Shown here: positions 1-8,946 of the stretch, piece after piece
Layout of the letters: the number at the start of each line of letters is the position of its first letter
Numbering within the stretch: position 1 is the first letter of the stretch
Origin: Pseudomonas sp. ERMR1:02
GTDB lineage: Bacteria > Pseudomonadota > Gammaproteobacteria > Pseudomonadales > Pseudomonadaceae
DNA length: 37,281 nt
NCBI RefSeq assembly: GCF_002277815.1
Contig: NZ_NKJI01000035.1
Coordinates: 1 to 37,281 of the forward strand
Direction: 5' to 3'
Translations under genes and position numbers: made by a program
The notes under the pieces: model-generated
What the model saw: only the letters and a program-made list of their open reading frames with translations
Told to the model about the DNA's origin: nothing
The model's database searches: none

Positions 1-43
1 CGCACATTATCCGCCGATTCTGTTAAATGGGAATTAATAGCGC

Positions 44-2281
44 CTAGAGTTTCCAGTCCAGGCTCAGGGTCACCGTGCGCGGGTCGCCCCAATACCACCG
101 TTGTAAAACCCGACGTTGTCGTAATACTTCTTGTCGAACAGGTTGTTGACGTTCAACGCGGCCCGACAGGTGCCGGTCGAATTCGTAGCGCGACATCAGG
201 TTGACCACGGTGTAGGCGTCTTGACGGATGGCCGTGCGCTCAGTAATCAGACTGCCATCGGCGCGACGCCCGACCGGGCGATTGGCGAGGCGGTAAATGT
301 CACTTTGCCAATTCACTGCAGCGCCCACCGTCAGCGCCTGCCACTCACCCGGCAGGTGATAGGCCGTAGAGAACCGGAACATGTTCAACGGCTGGACCGT
401 GTTAATGCGCTGTTTCTCACCGTCAACCGAGTGGGTGTAGGTGTAACCGGCGGTCATGTTCCAGCCCGTCATGACCTCGCCTGACAGCTCGGCTTCGAAG
501 CCTTGCACCTTGTTGCCTTTACCGCCCGATTTGAAGAACTCCTCGCCGGTGACCGGATCCGGTGGCACCGAGTCGTCCAGCTCCGCGACGTTGTCCTGCT
601 TGCTCCAGAACAGCGCGGTGGCCAGGTTCAGTCGTTCTTCCAGCAGACTGCCCTTGAGGCCCAGTTCATAGTTACTGCCAACCACCGGTTCGAGGTATTT
701 GCGACTGCTGTCGCGCTCGGTCTGCGGTTTGAAGATATCGGTGTAGCTGACGTAAACGGTGTACTCCGGGGTGAGGTCGTAGAGCAGGCCGGCGTAGGGC
801 GTCCACATATCATTTTGTTGCTGGCTGCTGTGATCGATGCTCGACAATTGCAGGTTGTCGTCGTAGCTATTAGTGGTGCTCGAGGTTTTCCAGCTGCCGT
901 AGCGGCTGCCGAGGACAGCGTGCAGTTCATGGGTGAGGTTCAGGCGCGTGGCCAGGTAGCCGGCCTTCTGCCGGGTATAGTCTTTCGAGCCCGTCAGGCG
1001 GTGACGGTGTCGGGAAACTTGCCGATGTTACCCATGTATTTCCAGTCAGGGATGTTTTCATAATCCGCCGCTCGCGGGCCGTCTACCGTGTAAGGCGAAT
1101 CCTCGCGACGCTCGGCCTCGCCGTAACCCACCATCAATTCGTGATCCCGGCCAAACAATGAGTAGGGGCCCGAGACATTGAAGTCATAGGCCTGCATTTT
1201 TTGCGTGCCGATCATATGGCTGACGTTGGCGACCATGCCGCTGCGATCCGCGTTCGGGAAACCGCCACCGCCGTAATAGATCTTGCCGTCGGTATCGCTT
1301 TCGCGGTGGGTGTACGCCGCCTTGAGCTGCCATCCACCGCCCAGTTGATGATCGAGGTTGGCGAACGCGGTTTGTCCTTGAGCGGCCAGGAACTCCAGGA
1401 CGTGGCCATGTTGGTCGAGCGTCCAAGGTTGGCCTTGCTGCCATCTGAGTTCCAATAAGGCACGGTGCCCCATGAGGTGCCCTGAACGTGCTTGTTCTGA
1501 TAGTCGTAACCCACCGCCAGTAGCGTGTCGTCGGTCAGGTCGGCTTCGAGCACCCCGTAACCGACTTCCCGTTGCAGCTGGTATTTGTCCCGGTAAGAAT
1601 CGCTGTCGCGATAGGCCACCACGCCGCGTCCGCGCAGGCGTCCGTCGAAGGCCAGCGGGCCGCCGACGTCGAGGTAACTGTAGTAATCGTCATAACTGCC
1701 GCCGCTGACGCCGGTCTTGGCTTCCCACTGTGACGTAGGGCGTTTGCGCACCATGTTGATGGTGGCCGAAGGATCACCGGCGCCGGTGGTCAGCCCCGTC
1801 GCACCGCGCACCACTTCGATGCGGTCGTAAATGATGGTGTCGGAATCGGACTTCATGTAGCTGAAGGTATTCAACATGCCATCAATCTGGAAATTGTTGA
1901 TCGAGTAGCCACGCGAGGAATAGCTGACCCGGTCGGAATCGTTGTGCTGCACTACCACGCCGGTGGTCTGGCTCATGGCTTCGGACAGGGTGCCGAGTTT
2001 GAAGTCGTCCATTTGCTGGCGTGTGACCACCGAAACCGATTGCGGGGTTTCCTTGATCGACAGGTTCAGGCGGGTGGCCGTGCTCATGGCGCCGGTGGTG
2101 TAAGAGTCGGTATTTTCGGTGGTGCTGCCCAGGCTCTGGCGGTCACGTTGGTGGCACCCAGCATGAGGGTGGGCGCCAATGGCGCGGCCTCGGCCTCGGT
2201 CTCAGCCAGCAAATCCGGGCTCAGTGCGGCACCGCACAGGCCGAGGGTGAAAGTCATGGAACGGGTGATAGGCGCGAACAT
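44..2281 (-). pseudogene. FhuE-like TonB-dependent siderophore receptor, frameshifted
   Basis: Outer-membrane receptor for ferric (probably hydroxamate) siderophores, powered by TonB. The start ATG at 2281 has AAGGAG nine bases upstream and opens a signal peptide ending near LLAE. No N-terminal signalling (STN) domain is visible; the plug follows directly (KETPQSVSVVTRQQM, RIEVVRGATGLTTGAGDPSA, INMVRKRP), which resembles FhuE more than FpvA. The barrel contains DIFKPQTERDSS and NYELGLKGSLLEERLN and ends in TVTLSLDWKL. The frame breaks near 2139, 1372, 997, 162 and 97. Four are single-base losses (GGG to GG, TTTT to TTT) and one looks like a one-base gain. Correcting them gives about 746 residues, normal for the family. 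A Fur-like box lies upstream. The breaks may be sequence errors rather than decay. The exact ligand cannot be told. Confidence 0.85.
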
Positions 2282-2359
2282 CGCAGCCGACTCCTTGTCG
2301 TCGTTGAAAATTTCCGTTTGCTCAAAGACGAAGGAGGGGGGAGGGATTTAGGGTTAAAC

Positions 2360-2378
2360 GAGAATAATTACTATCTTG
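2360..2378 (-). promoter_or_regulatory. Fur-box-like site upstream of the siderophore receptor
   Basis: The minus strand reads CAAGATAGTAATTATTCTC, an AT-rich imperfect palindrome loosely matching the Fur consensus GATAATGATAATCATTATC. It lies about 80 bases upstream of the receptor start, where an iron-repressed promoter would be expected. The match is partial, so the call rests on position as much as on sequence. Confidence 0.45.
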
Positions 2379-2443
2379 TGGGGTGTTGCTGACACCTAAA
2401 ACCCTGTGTGGGAGCGAGCAAGTCGAGTCGTCGGGCTATAGCT

Positions 2444-2472
2444 ATCGGAAGCAGCGCTATGCTGCTTCCGAT
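2444..2472 (-). terminator. Perfect 12-bp hairpin downstream of the 50-residue gene
   Basis: ATCGGAAGCAGC and its exact reverse complement are separated by a 5-base loop. The hairpin begins 35 bases past the stop of the small gene at 2507-2659. There is no clear T tract on either side, so a rho-independent terminator is plausible but not certain. A degenerate REP-like string (2405-2427, TGTGGGAGCGAGCAAGTCGA) lies just beyond it. Confidence 0.35.
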
Positions 2473-2506
2473 TCAAGCGAGAGAGTCAGGCGAGGGAGCA
2501 CGTTAG

Positions 2507-2659
2507 TCACGGGTAAGGTTGTTGGCCCTGGATCAGTAAGCGCAGTTGCGCAAGCTCCTGCTTCAGCTGGTCGCGCTCGTCTTTCAACTGGCGCAACTCG
2601 TCGCGACGGATAGTGACGTAAAGGGTTTGTGCTGGCAGTGCGGTGTGTACTGTGCCCAT
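2507..2659 (-). CDS. 50-residue coiled-coil small protein
   Basis: A short ORF starting at the ATG at 2659 with a good ribosome site (GAGGTGA, a few bases upstream) and ending in TGA at 2507. The protein begins MGTVHTALPAQTLYVTIRRD. It then runs into a heptad-rich helix (ELRQLKDERDQLKQELAQLR, residues 21-40) and ends GQQPYP. Leucines fall at a/d-like spacing, so a short dimeric coiled coil is likely. Codon use is typical of the neighbouring genes. I do not recognise a named family. It sits between the siderophore receptor and gnd and is transcribed away from gnd. No signal peptide or membrane segment is seen. Function unknown. Confidence 0.65.
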   Translation of the reverse strand: MGTVHTALPAQTLYVTIRRDELRQLKDERDQLKQELAQLRLLIQGQQPYP

Positions 2660-2931
2660 TGCTCACCTCGCAAATGGCGTGTCTCAACTGTAAATCTGCC
2701 CCGGATCGGAGCCTGATTTACTATCGGCGCCGATTTTGATTTCTTTTGCCCGTGAAGGGAACTTTTTTATTTCCCGTTGTCGTTGTGTCTTCGGCGTGAT
2801 TCCCGACGTTATCTGTCTGGATCGGGCACAATGCCCGGAAACTTCGTGCCCCAAGGCTGGACTAAACCGAATGGGGCGCCTTGGGCTATAACCTTTGACA
2901 CACATTTATTTGTAGTAGGGAGCATCAGCAC

Positions 2932-3911
2932 ATGCAACTCGGGATTATTGGACTGGGCCGCATGGCGGCAATATTGCGCGGCGCCTGATGCTCAACGGGC
3001 ATACCACCGTTGTATTCGACCGCAATACCGCCTTCGTCGACAGCTTGACCGAAGAAGGCGCCACCGGCGTTGCCGATTTGCCAGCCCTGGTCGCTGGCCT
3101 GGCCAAACCGCGAGCGGTGTGGGTCATGCTGCCGGCCGGCGCACCGACCGAAGACACTATCGACACCCTGAGCACCTTGCTCGAAGCCGGCGACACCATC
3201 ATCGACGGCGGCAACACCTTCTATAAGGACGACATCCGTCGGGCGAAAACCCTTTCGGAAAAAGGCCTGCACTACATCGACGTCGGCACCTCCGGCGGCG
3301 TCTGGGGCCTGGAGCGTGGTTACTGCATGATGATCGGTGGCGATGCCGAGACCGTTATGCGTCTTGACCCGCTGTTCGAAAGCCTGGCACCGGGCCTGGG
3401 CGACATCCCGCGCACCAAGGACCGCAAATCCGACGACGATCGTGCCGAGCGCGGTTACATCCACGCCGGCCCTGCGGGCTCCGGGCATTTCGTGAAAATG
3501 ATCCACAACGGCATCGAATACGGAATGATGCAGGCCTTCGCTGAAGGCTTCGACATTCTCAAGACCAAAGCCAGCACCAACCTGCCGCAAGACCAGCGTT
3601 TCGACCTGAACGTTGCTGACATCGCCGAAGTCTGGCGTCGTGGCAGCGTGGTGTCGTCCTGGCTGCTCGACCTGACCGCCGATGCGCTGGCCAGCGATCC
3701 GAAACTCGACGGTTTTGAAGGCGCTGTAGCGGACAGCGGTGAGGGTCGCTGGACCATCGAAGCCGCCATGGAACAATCGGTACCGGTGCCAGTGCTGTCG
3801 AACTCATTGTTCTCTCGCTATCGCTCGCGTGGGCAAGGCACCTTTGGCGACAAGATTCTCTCGGCCCAGCGCTTCGGCTTCGGCGGCCACGTGGAGACGC
3901 CTAAAAAATGA
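2932..3911 (+). CDS. gnd: 6-phosphogluconate dehydrogenase, decarboxylating (one frameshift)
   Basis: Oxidatively decarboxylates 6-phosphogluconate to ribulose 5-phosphate in the cytosol. The ATG at 2932 begins MQLGIIGLGRM, the Rossmann start. One G is missing near 2963-2966 (ATGGGCGGC reads ATGGCGGC); restoring it gives GGNIARRLMLNGHTTVVFD and about 326 residues, the length of the short Gnd type. Later motifs are DGGNTFYKDD, GTSGGVWGLERGYCMM and GPAGSGHFVKMIHNGIEYG, the last with the catalytic Lys and the substrate-binding HNG segment. The stop overlaps the zwf start (ATGA). The short type is often NAD-linked; coenzyme choice cannot be settled here. The frameshift looks like a sequence error because the rest is pristine. 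Confidence 0.9.
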
Positions 3912-5431
3912 CTCATGCGATCCGCAGAAAATCCAAGACTGAACCCGCTCCACCGACCACGCTGTTTCTGTTTGGCGCTCATGGTGATCTGGTCAAGCGT
4001 CTGCTGATGCCGGCGCTGTATAACCTCAAGCGCGACGGTTTACTCGGGGATGGACTGCGGATCATCGGCGTTGACCACAACGCCATCAGCGATGAAGGCT
4101 TCGCGAAAAAACTCGAAGACTTTATTCGCAACGAGGTGGCCAGCAAAGTCGGCAAGGGTGATCAATCCCTGGATCCCGGTTTGTGGGCCCAACTCGCCAA
4201 AGGCATCAGCTACGTCCAGGGCGACTTCCTGGACGACAGCACTTATCAAGCGCTAGCGGCAAAAATTGCCGACAGCGGCACTGGCAACGCGGTGTTCTAC
4301 CTGGCCACCGCGCCACGTTTTTTCAGTGAAGTGGTACGCCGCCTCGGCGCTTGCGGTTTGCTCGAAGAAAGCCCCGAGGCGTTCAGAAGGGTGGTGATCG
4401 AAAAACCCTTCGGTTCCGATCTGCCAACGGCCGAAGCCTTGAATGCCTGCTTGCTCAAGGTCATGTCGGAAAAGCAGATCTACCGCATCGATCATTATCT
4501 GGGCAAGGAGACCGTGCAGAACATTCTGATCAGCCGCTTTTCCAACAGCCTGTTCGAAGCGTTCTGGAACAATCACTACATCGACCACGTGCAGATCACC
4601 GCCGCCGAAACCGTCGGCGTGGAAACCCGCGGCAGTTTTTACGAACACACCGGCGCCCTGCGAGACATGGTGCCCAATCACCTGTTCCAGTTACTGGCGA
4701 TGGTGGCCATGGAGCCACCAGCCGCCTTTGGTGCCGATGCGGTCCGTGGCGAGAAGGCCAAGGTGGTCGGCGCGATTCGTCCCTGGTCGGTTGAAGAAGC
4801 CAGGGCCAATTCGGTACGGGGTCAGTACACCGCTGGCGAGGTCGATGGCAAATCCCTGCCGGGTTATCGCCAGGAAGACAGGGTCGCGCCTGACAGCAAT
4901 ACCGAAACCTATGTGGCCCTCAAGGTGATGATCGACAACTGGCGCTGGGTCGGCGTGCCGTTCTACCTGCGCACCGGCAAGCGCATGAGCGTGCGCGATA
5001 CGGAGATTGTCATCTGCTTTAAACCGGCGCCGTATGCTCAGTTCCGCGATACCGAGGTCGATGAGCTCGCGCCAACCTATCTGCGTATCCAGATTCAGCC
5101 CAACGAAGGCATGTGGTTCGATCTGCTGGCCAAGCGGCCGGGTCAGTCCCTGAAGATGGACAACATCGAACTGGGCTTTGCCTACAAGGATTTCTTCGAA
5201 ATGCAGCCGTCCACCGGCTACGAAACCCTGATCTACGATTGCCTGACCGGTGATCAGACGCTCTTCCAGCGTGCCGACAATATCGAAAACGGCTGGAGCG
5301 CAGTTCAACCGTTCCTCGATGCCTGGCAGCAGGATGCCACGGTGCAGGGTTACGCCGCGGGTGAAGACGGGCCGCAGGCTGCCGAGGAGTTGCTGACTCG
5401 CGACGGGCGCGTCTGGCACGGCCTCGGATGA
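3908..5431 (+). CDS. zwf: Glucose-6-phosphate 1-dehydrogenase
   Basis: Oxidises glucose 6-phosphate to 6-phosphogluconolactone, the entry to the pentose-phosphate and Entner-Doudoroff routes. It has 507 residues, normal for the family. The N-terminal nucleotide fold carries LFGAHGDLVKRLLMPALYNL (about residues 21-40); His replaces the Ser or Lys usual in GxxGDL. The active-site signature RIDHYLGKE is at 193-201, and EKPFGSDL is just before it. The C-terminal substrate domain has FYLRTGKRM. The start overlaps the gnd stop by 4 bases and the end overlaps the HAD gene by 4 bases, so the three genes are probably translated from one message. This is the gnd-linked paralogue; Pseudomonas usually carries another zwf near edd/hexR. 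Confidence 0.95.
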   Translation: MTHAIRRKSKTEPAPPTTLFLFGAHGDLVKRLLMPALYNLKRDGLLGDGLRIIGVDHNAISDEGFAKKLEDFIRNEVASKVGKGDQSLDPGLWAQLAKGISYVQGDFLDDSTYQALAAKIADSGTGNAVFYLATAPRFFSEVVRRLGACGLLEESPEAFRRVVIEKPFGSDLPTAEALNACLLKVMSEKQIYRIDHYLGKETVQNILISRFSNSLFEAFWNNHYIDHVQITAAETVGVETRGSFYEHTGALRDMVPNHLFQLLAMVAMEPPAAFGADAVRGEKAKVVGAIRPWSVEEARANSVRGQYTAGEVDGKSLPGYRQEDRVAPDSNTETYVALKVMIDNWRWVGVPFYLRTGKRMSVRDTEIVICFKPAPYAQFRDTEVDELAPTYLRIQIQPNEGMWFDLLAKRPGQSLKMDNIELGFAYKDFFEMQPSTGYETLIYDCLTGDQTLFQRADNIENGWSAVQPFLDAWQQDATVQGYAAGEDGPQAAEELLTRDGRVWHGLG

Positions 5432-6252
5432 GTGACGCCACGCCACATCCCATCCGTTTTTTGCTCAGCGACATGGATGGCACATTGCTGCTACCCGATC
5501 ACAGCCTTAACCAGCGCACCGTTGACGCGGTCCGCTCGTTACGCGAGGCCGGCGTACTGTTCAGCCTGGCCACGGGGCGCCCACCCAGGGCGATGTTGCA
5601 GACAATCGAAGCCCTGGGCGTCGACCTGCCAACGGCAGCCTTTAATGGCGGCACTCTCGTTCATCCGGATGGCAGTCTGCTGGTTGCGCATTACCTGCCG
5701 GCTGCGGCGGCGCTGACCACGCTGGCACTTTTTGCCGATCAACCGGACATCGAGGTTTGGGTGTTCAGTGGTGGCGACTGGCTGGTAAAAGACCCGAACG
5801 GCCCCATGGTGCCCCGCGAACAGGCCGGGCTTGGATATCCACCGGTGGTAGTCGAGAGCTTCGAACCGTTTCTGGTACGCATCGACAAGATCGTCGCCGC
5901 CAGCAACAACACACAGTTGCTGGTTGCGCTGCAAACGCAGTTGTTGCCGAAGGTGGACGGTGAGGCTCAGGTCTCACGTTCGCAACCGGTGTATCTGGAC
6001 GTGACTGCAATGCAAGCCAACAAGGGTGAGGCGTTGGTGACGCTTGCAGCGTTTCTGGGTGTGCCGCTGGAGCAGACGGCTGCAATCGGCGATGGCGGCA
6101 ACGACCCGGCGATGTTTCAACGCGCCGGGCTGTCGATTGCCATGGGGCAGGCACAGGAGGAAGTGAAGCGTCAGGCGGATGTGGTGACTGCAAGCAACAG
6201 CGAAGACGGTTTAGCGCAGGCAATCGAGCGGTACATCCTTAACGCAGGTTGA
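5428..6252 (+). CDS. Cof-type HAD-superfamily sugar-phosphate phosphatase
   Basis: A 274-residue cytosolic hydrolase of the Cof/HAD-IIB type. Motif I with the nucleophile Asp is DMDGTLLLPD (residues 15-24). Motif II is in FSLATGRP, motif III Lys is in ANKGEALVTLAAFLGV, and motif IV is IGDGGNDPAMF near residue 220. The cap between motifs II and III has the alpha/beta size typical of Cof proteins. It is the third gene of the gnd-zwf operon, overlapping zwf by ATGA. A role in dephosphorylating a sugar phosphate from the same pathway is reasonable inference; the substrate is unknown. Confidence 0.85.
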   Translation: MSDATPHPIRFLLSDMDGTLLLPDHSLNQRTVDAVRSLREAGVLFSLATGRPPRAMLQTIEALGVDLPTAAFNGGTLVHPDGSLLVAHYLPAAAALTTLALFADQPDIEVWVFSGGDWLVKDPNGPMVPREQAGLGYPPVVVESFEPFLVRIDKIVAASNNTQLLVALQTQLLPKVDGEAQVSRSQPVYLDVTAMQANKGEALVTLAAFLGVPLEQTAAIGDGGNDPAMFQRAGLSIAMGQAQEEVKRQADVVTASNSEDGLAQAIERYILNAG

Positions 6253-6267
6253 ACTGCGTTATCGCTC

Positions 6268-6358
6268 TTCGCGGGCAAGCCTCGCTCCTACAGATCTTGT
6301 GCCGTTCACACGCAACGCGAACGGCACTGAATCTGTAGGAGCGAGGCTTGCCCGCGAA
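6268..6358. repeat. REPIN (inverted REP pair) after the HAD gene
   Basis: The left arm TTCGCGGGCAAGCCTCGCTC-CTACAG and the right arm CTGTAGGAGCGAGGCTTGCC-CGCGAA are perfect inverted copies. A smaller inverted pair, GTGCCGTT/AACGGCAC, sits inside. It lies between the HAD gene and the nhaB remnant. Confidence 0.9.
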
Positions 6359-6401
6359 GGCGTCAGACCTGCTGCCTTAAAGCCAGAACACGCTCGGCAT
6401 G

Positions 6402-6683
6402 TCACCAGCCCCCGCCACCAGTACCGGCAGCGAAACGCCGACAGAAACGCCGACAAAAGCAGAACATCAAGGCCAGGATTGCCTTGGAGCGCACACCCAG
6501 CAGCAGGCGCGAGAAAACAAACAACAGCAGGTCCTTCATGAGATAGATGCCGGCCACCATAAACATCAGCAGCAGGATCACCGCAAAGTTGATAATTAGA
6601 AAACCGACAATACAGAGTTTGTACCAGCGAGGTGAGTGGCCGAGAAAGTTATGCGCGAACGCCTGGGCCATGGAGCCGCACAT
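6402..6683 (-). pseudogene. nhaB: nhaB remnant: Na+/H+ antiporter N-terminus with internal deletion
   Basis: The ATG at 6683 has AAGGAA upstream and begins MCGSMAQAFAHNFLGHSPRW-YK, the characteristic NhaB N-terminus. After LIIN it jumps to FAVILLLMFMVAGIYLMKDL, which in full NhaB lies roughly 60 residues further on. About 60 codons have therefore been lost in frame, removing two membrane segments. The next block LLLGVRSKAILALMF is also NhaB. A one-base slip near 6460 then shifts the frame, and the other frame reads LLSAFLSAF, again NhaB. Homology stops there, before the residues expected next (LDALTV), and the sequence runs toward the REPIN. The remaining 80% of the roughly 500-residue antiporter is absent. 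This is a genuine relic. Confidence 0.8.
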
Positions 6684-6761
6684 CGGCTATTCCTTGTATT
6701 AAGAAGTGCGCAAGTTGCCGTAAGCGAAAGTGAAGATCAAGTACAGGAAAAACAACATGGA

Positions 6762-8051
6762 TCAGGCTAAATAACGTGCGACGACTGCTCGATAGTTACC
6801 GTCCAGTGAATAACCTCCAACGACGATATTTCCATCGGCCTGAACAGCCAATGAAGTTGCTGTATCGAGGTTGTGCCCGAGTCGGGTGCGAACAAACCCG
6901 GCGCCATCGCCAAAGCCGCAATCGAGCTGCCCGTCAGCCCGGAAACGACCCAGAATAAAGTCGGCCTCGACACCACCAATGGTTGCACCGACCGCAACCA
7001 CACGGCCATCCGCCAGTGCCTGAGCAGCGGTCCATTGGCAGCCACTGCGGCCGATGTCCAGCAGCTGCGGTTGACCGTCGTTGCAATGCATGTCCGGGCG
7101 GCCATTCAAGTGGATTTTGAGAGAGAGGCAGCGCATGGGATCACGGCTGCTGCCAAAGCACTGCAACTCGCCATTGCCCTGCTGGATGATTTGGCTGACG
7201 TGGGCACTTTGCCCCTGGGCCTTGAAGCTCATGAAACCATCCAGGGCAAAGCGATTGTCAAGGGTACCATTGGCGCGATAGCGGGCCAGCAAACCTTCCT
7301 CGGGGAAGTTGATCGAACCGCCCACCAGGATCCGGCCGTCGTGTTGCACCCTCACGCTGCTGAGCCAGGTGTTCATCAGCAAGTGTCTGACGACTACAAA
7401 TCCACGGCCATTGAATGTGTAGTCCAGTGTGCCGTCAGGGTCGAGCCGTATAAGCATGCCGGCATGATCGGCCAATTCGAAGTGATGGTTGCATATCAGC
7501 ACTATGCAACCGTCCTCCTGGACGCAGGCATCACACACTTCGGCACCCGGTACCCCGGGAGGCAGCCAGGTATCGCGAATCCCGTGGGACAAATTGCCCG
7601 GCAGGCGAACGACACAGTGCCCGTTCTCGCCAAACCGCTGGACCGGGCAGCCTTGCGTGTCAAACAACGCTACAGCGGGGAGGGTACGGTGTGCATTTTC
7701 ATAGTGCTGGCCGGTTAGCAGAATGTGCCCGTCGGGCAACACGTGAACCTTGCCGGCCATGGCTTCGAAGCCATTTTCGAATTGCCCGATAACGCTGCCT
7801 TGATTGCCGAAAGCCAGATCAGCCGAACCATCTACCAGCAAGCGGGCCAGGCCAAAGCGGCTGCCGCCCGGCGTCCCGACCTTTGCCGCTACCAACAAGC
7901 GGCCGTGCGAATCGATGGCGACGCCGTTGGCCATGCTTGAAATGCTGCCGGCGAAGTACACTTGGGTTTTGCCGTGGGTGGCGAAGGTGGTATCAAGTTT
8001 GCCAGCGTTACTGTTTGTAGTCGGAAAGGCTAAAGCGGACTGGATTGGCAT
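6762..8051 (-). CDS. Delta-60 repeat beta-propeller-like protein
   Basis: 429 residues from the ATG at 8051, chosen because AAGGAG lies eight bases upstream; an in-frame upstream extension lacks such a site. The protein is built of repeats in which a G-x-LD-x-x-F turn recurs: GKLDTTF, GTLDYTF, GTLDNRF, GQLDCGF and a variant GSADLAF. Each is followed by a Gly-rich strand and a DG(R/N)I(L/V)VGG-type segment, as in delta-60 repeats, which are thought to fold as propeller blades. No signal peptide or membrane segment is visible (MPIQSALAFPTTNSN). Function is unknown; proteins with these repeats are often surface or secreted, but export is not supported here. Neighbours give no clue. Confidence 0.7.
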   Translation of the reverse strand: MPIQSALAFPTTNSNAGKLDTTFATHGKTQVYFAGSISSMANGVAIDSHGRLLVAAKVGTPGGSRFGLARLLVDGSADLAFGNQGSVIGQFENGFEAMAGKVHVLPDGHILLTGQHYENAHRTLPAVALFDTQGCPVQRFGENGHCVVRLPGNLSHGIRDTWLPPGVPGAEVCDACVQEDGCIVLICNHHFELADHAGMLIRLDPDGTLDYTFNGRGFVVVRHLLMNTWLSSVRVQHDGRILVGGSINFPEEGLLARYRANGTLDNRFALDGFMSFKAQGQSAHVSQIIQQGNGELQCFGSSRDPMRCLSLKIHLNGRPDMHCNDGQPQLLDIGRSGCQWTAAQALADGRVVAVGATIGGVEADFILGRFRADGQLDCGFGDGAGFVRTRLGHNLDTATSLAVQADGNIVVGGYSLDGNYRAVVARYLA

Positions 8052-8337
8052 ACACGCATCTCCTTGCGAGTCGTCCTGATCCAAAAGTTGGGGTGGCGAC
8101 TTTATAAGAAGAACATTCAATCCCTGTATGCCTGCATGCACAACTGACAGAACTAACAGGCGGAGCGTCGTTGTGTGCCACAACAGTGTCTTTTCGAACC
8201 AGTGGCAAGCCTGCACAGGATTAAATGTGCGCTAGTTCAAATAACGATGTGTCGCAAGTGCAGTTAGCCCTGAAAAACAGGCAACTTACGACAGGGGAAG
8301 GAGGGCGCGGACTACCCCGGAGTAATCCGCAAAACGA

Positions 8338-8604
8338 TTAGTGCGGCATGGACCACGATTGCAGTTTGTAACCTTCCTTGCTCAGCTCTTCTCGGGCCTG
8401 TTCAAGCAGGCGTTCAAGTTGCTGCGGGTCGGTGTAGGTGCTGCTCGGGATCTGCTTGCGGCCTATACTGTTGTTGGTGCGGTCGATAACGGTCAGGCTG
8501 AGTTCGCCGTTGCCGTCCTGTGGCGCCCAGGCCACGCACTGGAAAGGCTGAAAGGCGCGGTCGGCAATCAAAAGAGCTTCGTTGATACGGAGCGGGGCGT
8601 TCAT
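8338..8604 (-). CDS. 88-residue conserved-looking hypothetical protein
   Basis: The start is the ATG at 8604 (MNAPLRINEALLIADRAF); an in-frame extension to 8706 lacks a ribosome site and has poorer codon use. The first half looks like small beta strands (FQCVAWAPQDGNGELSLTVI, then DRTNNSIGRKQIPSS). The second half is a charged helix (QQLERLLEQAREELSKEGYK). It is probably a soluble cytosolic protein. I do not recognise a named family, although the style is that of small single-domain Pseudomonas proteins. It is divergent from the sigma54 regulator across a 342-base gap. Confidence 0.6.
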   Translation of the reverse strand: MNAPLRINEALLIADRAFQPFQCVAWAPQDGNGELSLTVIDRTNNSIGRKQIPSSTYTDPQQLERLLEQAREELSKEGYKLQSWSMPH

Positions 8605-8788
8605 AGGATGTTCTCTCAATATGCCCAAACAAGTGATGTGCCGACAGTTGGGCTTACCGTGCGGCATGTTACTTGTACTGATGCCCGCAACCGGGGTTCG
8701 GGTCACACATAAACAAAAGATTTTTTATCTTTCTTTCAAAGGCACATCGCAAGCGCATGTTTTGAAAGCTGAATGAAAGGTAAGACTC

Positions 8789-8824
8789 GTTAGGTAACTA
8801 ACAAATAGTTTCTTATAACTATTT
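8789..8824. promoter_or_regulatory. Two adjacent palindromes upstream of the sigma54 regulator
   Basis: GTTAG-GTAA-CTAAC (8789-8802) is followed immediately by AAATAGTT-TCTTAT-AACTATTT (8803-8824). Both are perfect in their arms. They lie in the AT-rich part of the 8605-8946 gap, about 120 bases before the regulator start, where an operator or activator site would fit. Nothing else firm is seen in this gap. Confidence 0.4.
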
Positions 8825-8946
8825 ACACGGCAGTCCTATAGTCAAACGGTACAAGGCCCCGTCAAATTCTTGCTAATGTTACAGCCAAGTCCGCCAAATG
8901 ACTGTTTTTAATAATATTTCATAAAATTTGGCGTCAAGGATCAGTC

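Noticed and set aside
44..2281. Calling the receptor a ferripyoverdine receptor (FpvA)
   Set aside because: No N-terminal signalling domain is present and no sigma/anti-sigma pair is adjacent; the plug matches FhuE-like receptors better.
2822..2892. Short inverted repeats before gnd (CGGGCA-CAA-TGCCCG and CCCAAGGC...GCCTTGGG) with TATAAC
   Set aside because: Suggestive of promoter or operator, but there is no good -35 and no match to a HexR-type TTGT-N8-ACAA site, so no call was made.
2925..3776. Long minus-strand ORF over gnd, and a similar one over the delta-60 gene (6873-7718, plus)
   Set aside because: Both lie opposite genes with clear family motifs and have no ribosome site or recognisable domain.
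8741..8754. GGCACATCGCAAGC, a sigma54-like spacing of GG and GC upstream of the regulator
   Set aside because: The -12 half is AAGC instead of TTGC and it lies about 180 bases before the start; GG/GC at this spacing occurs easily by chance. Not called as a promoter.
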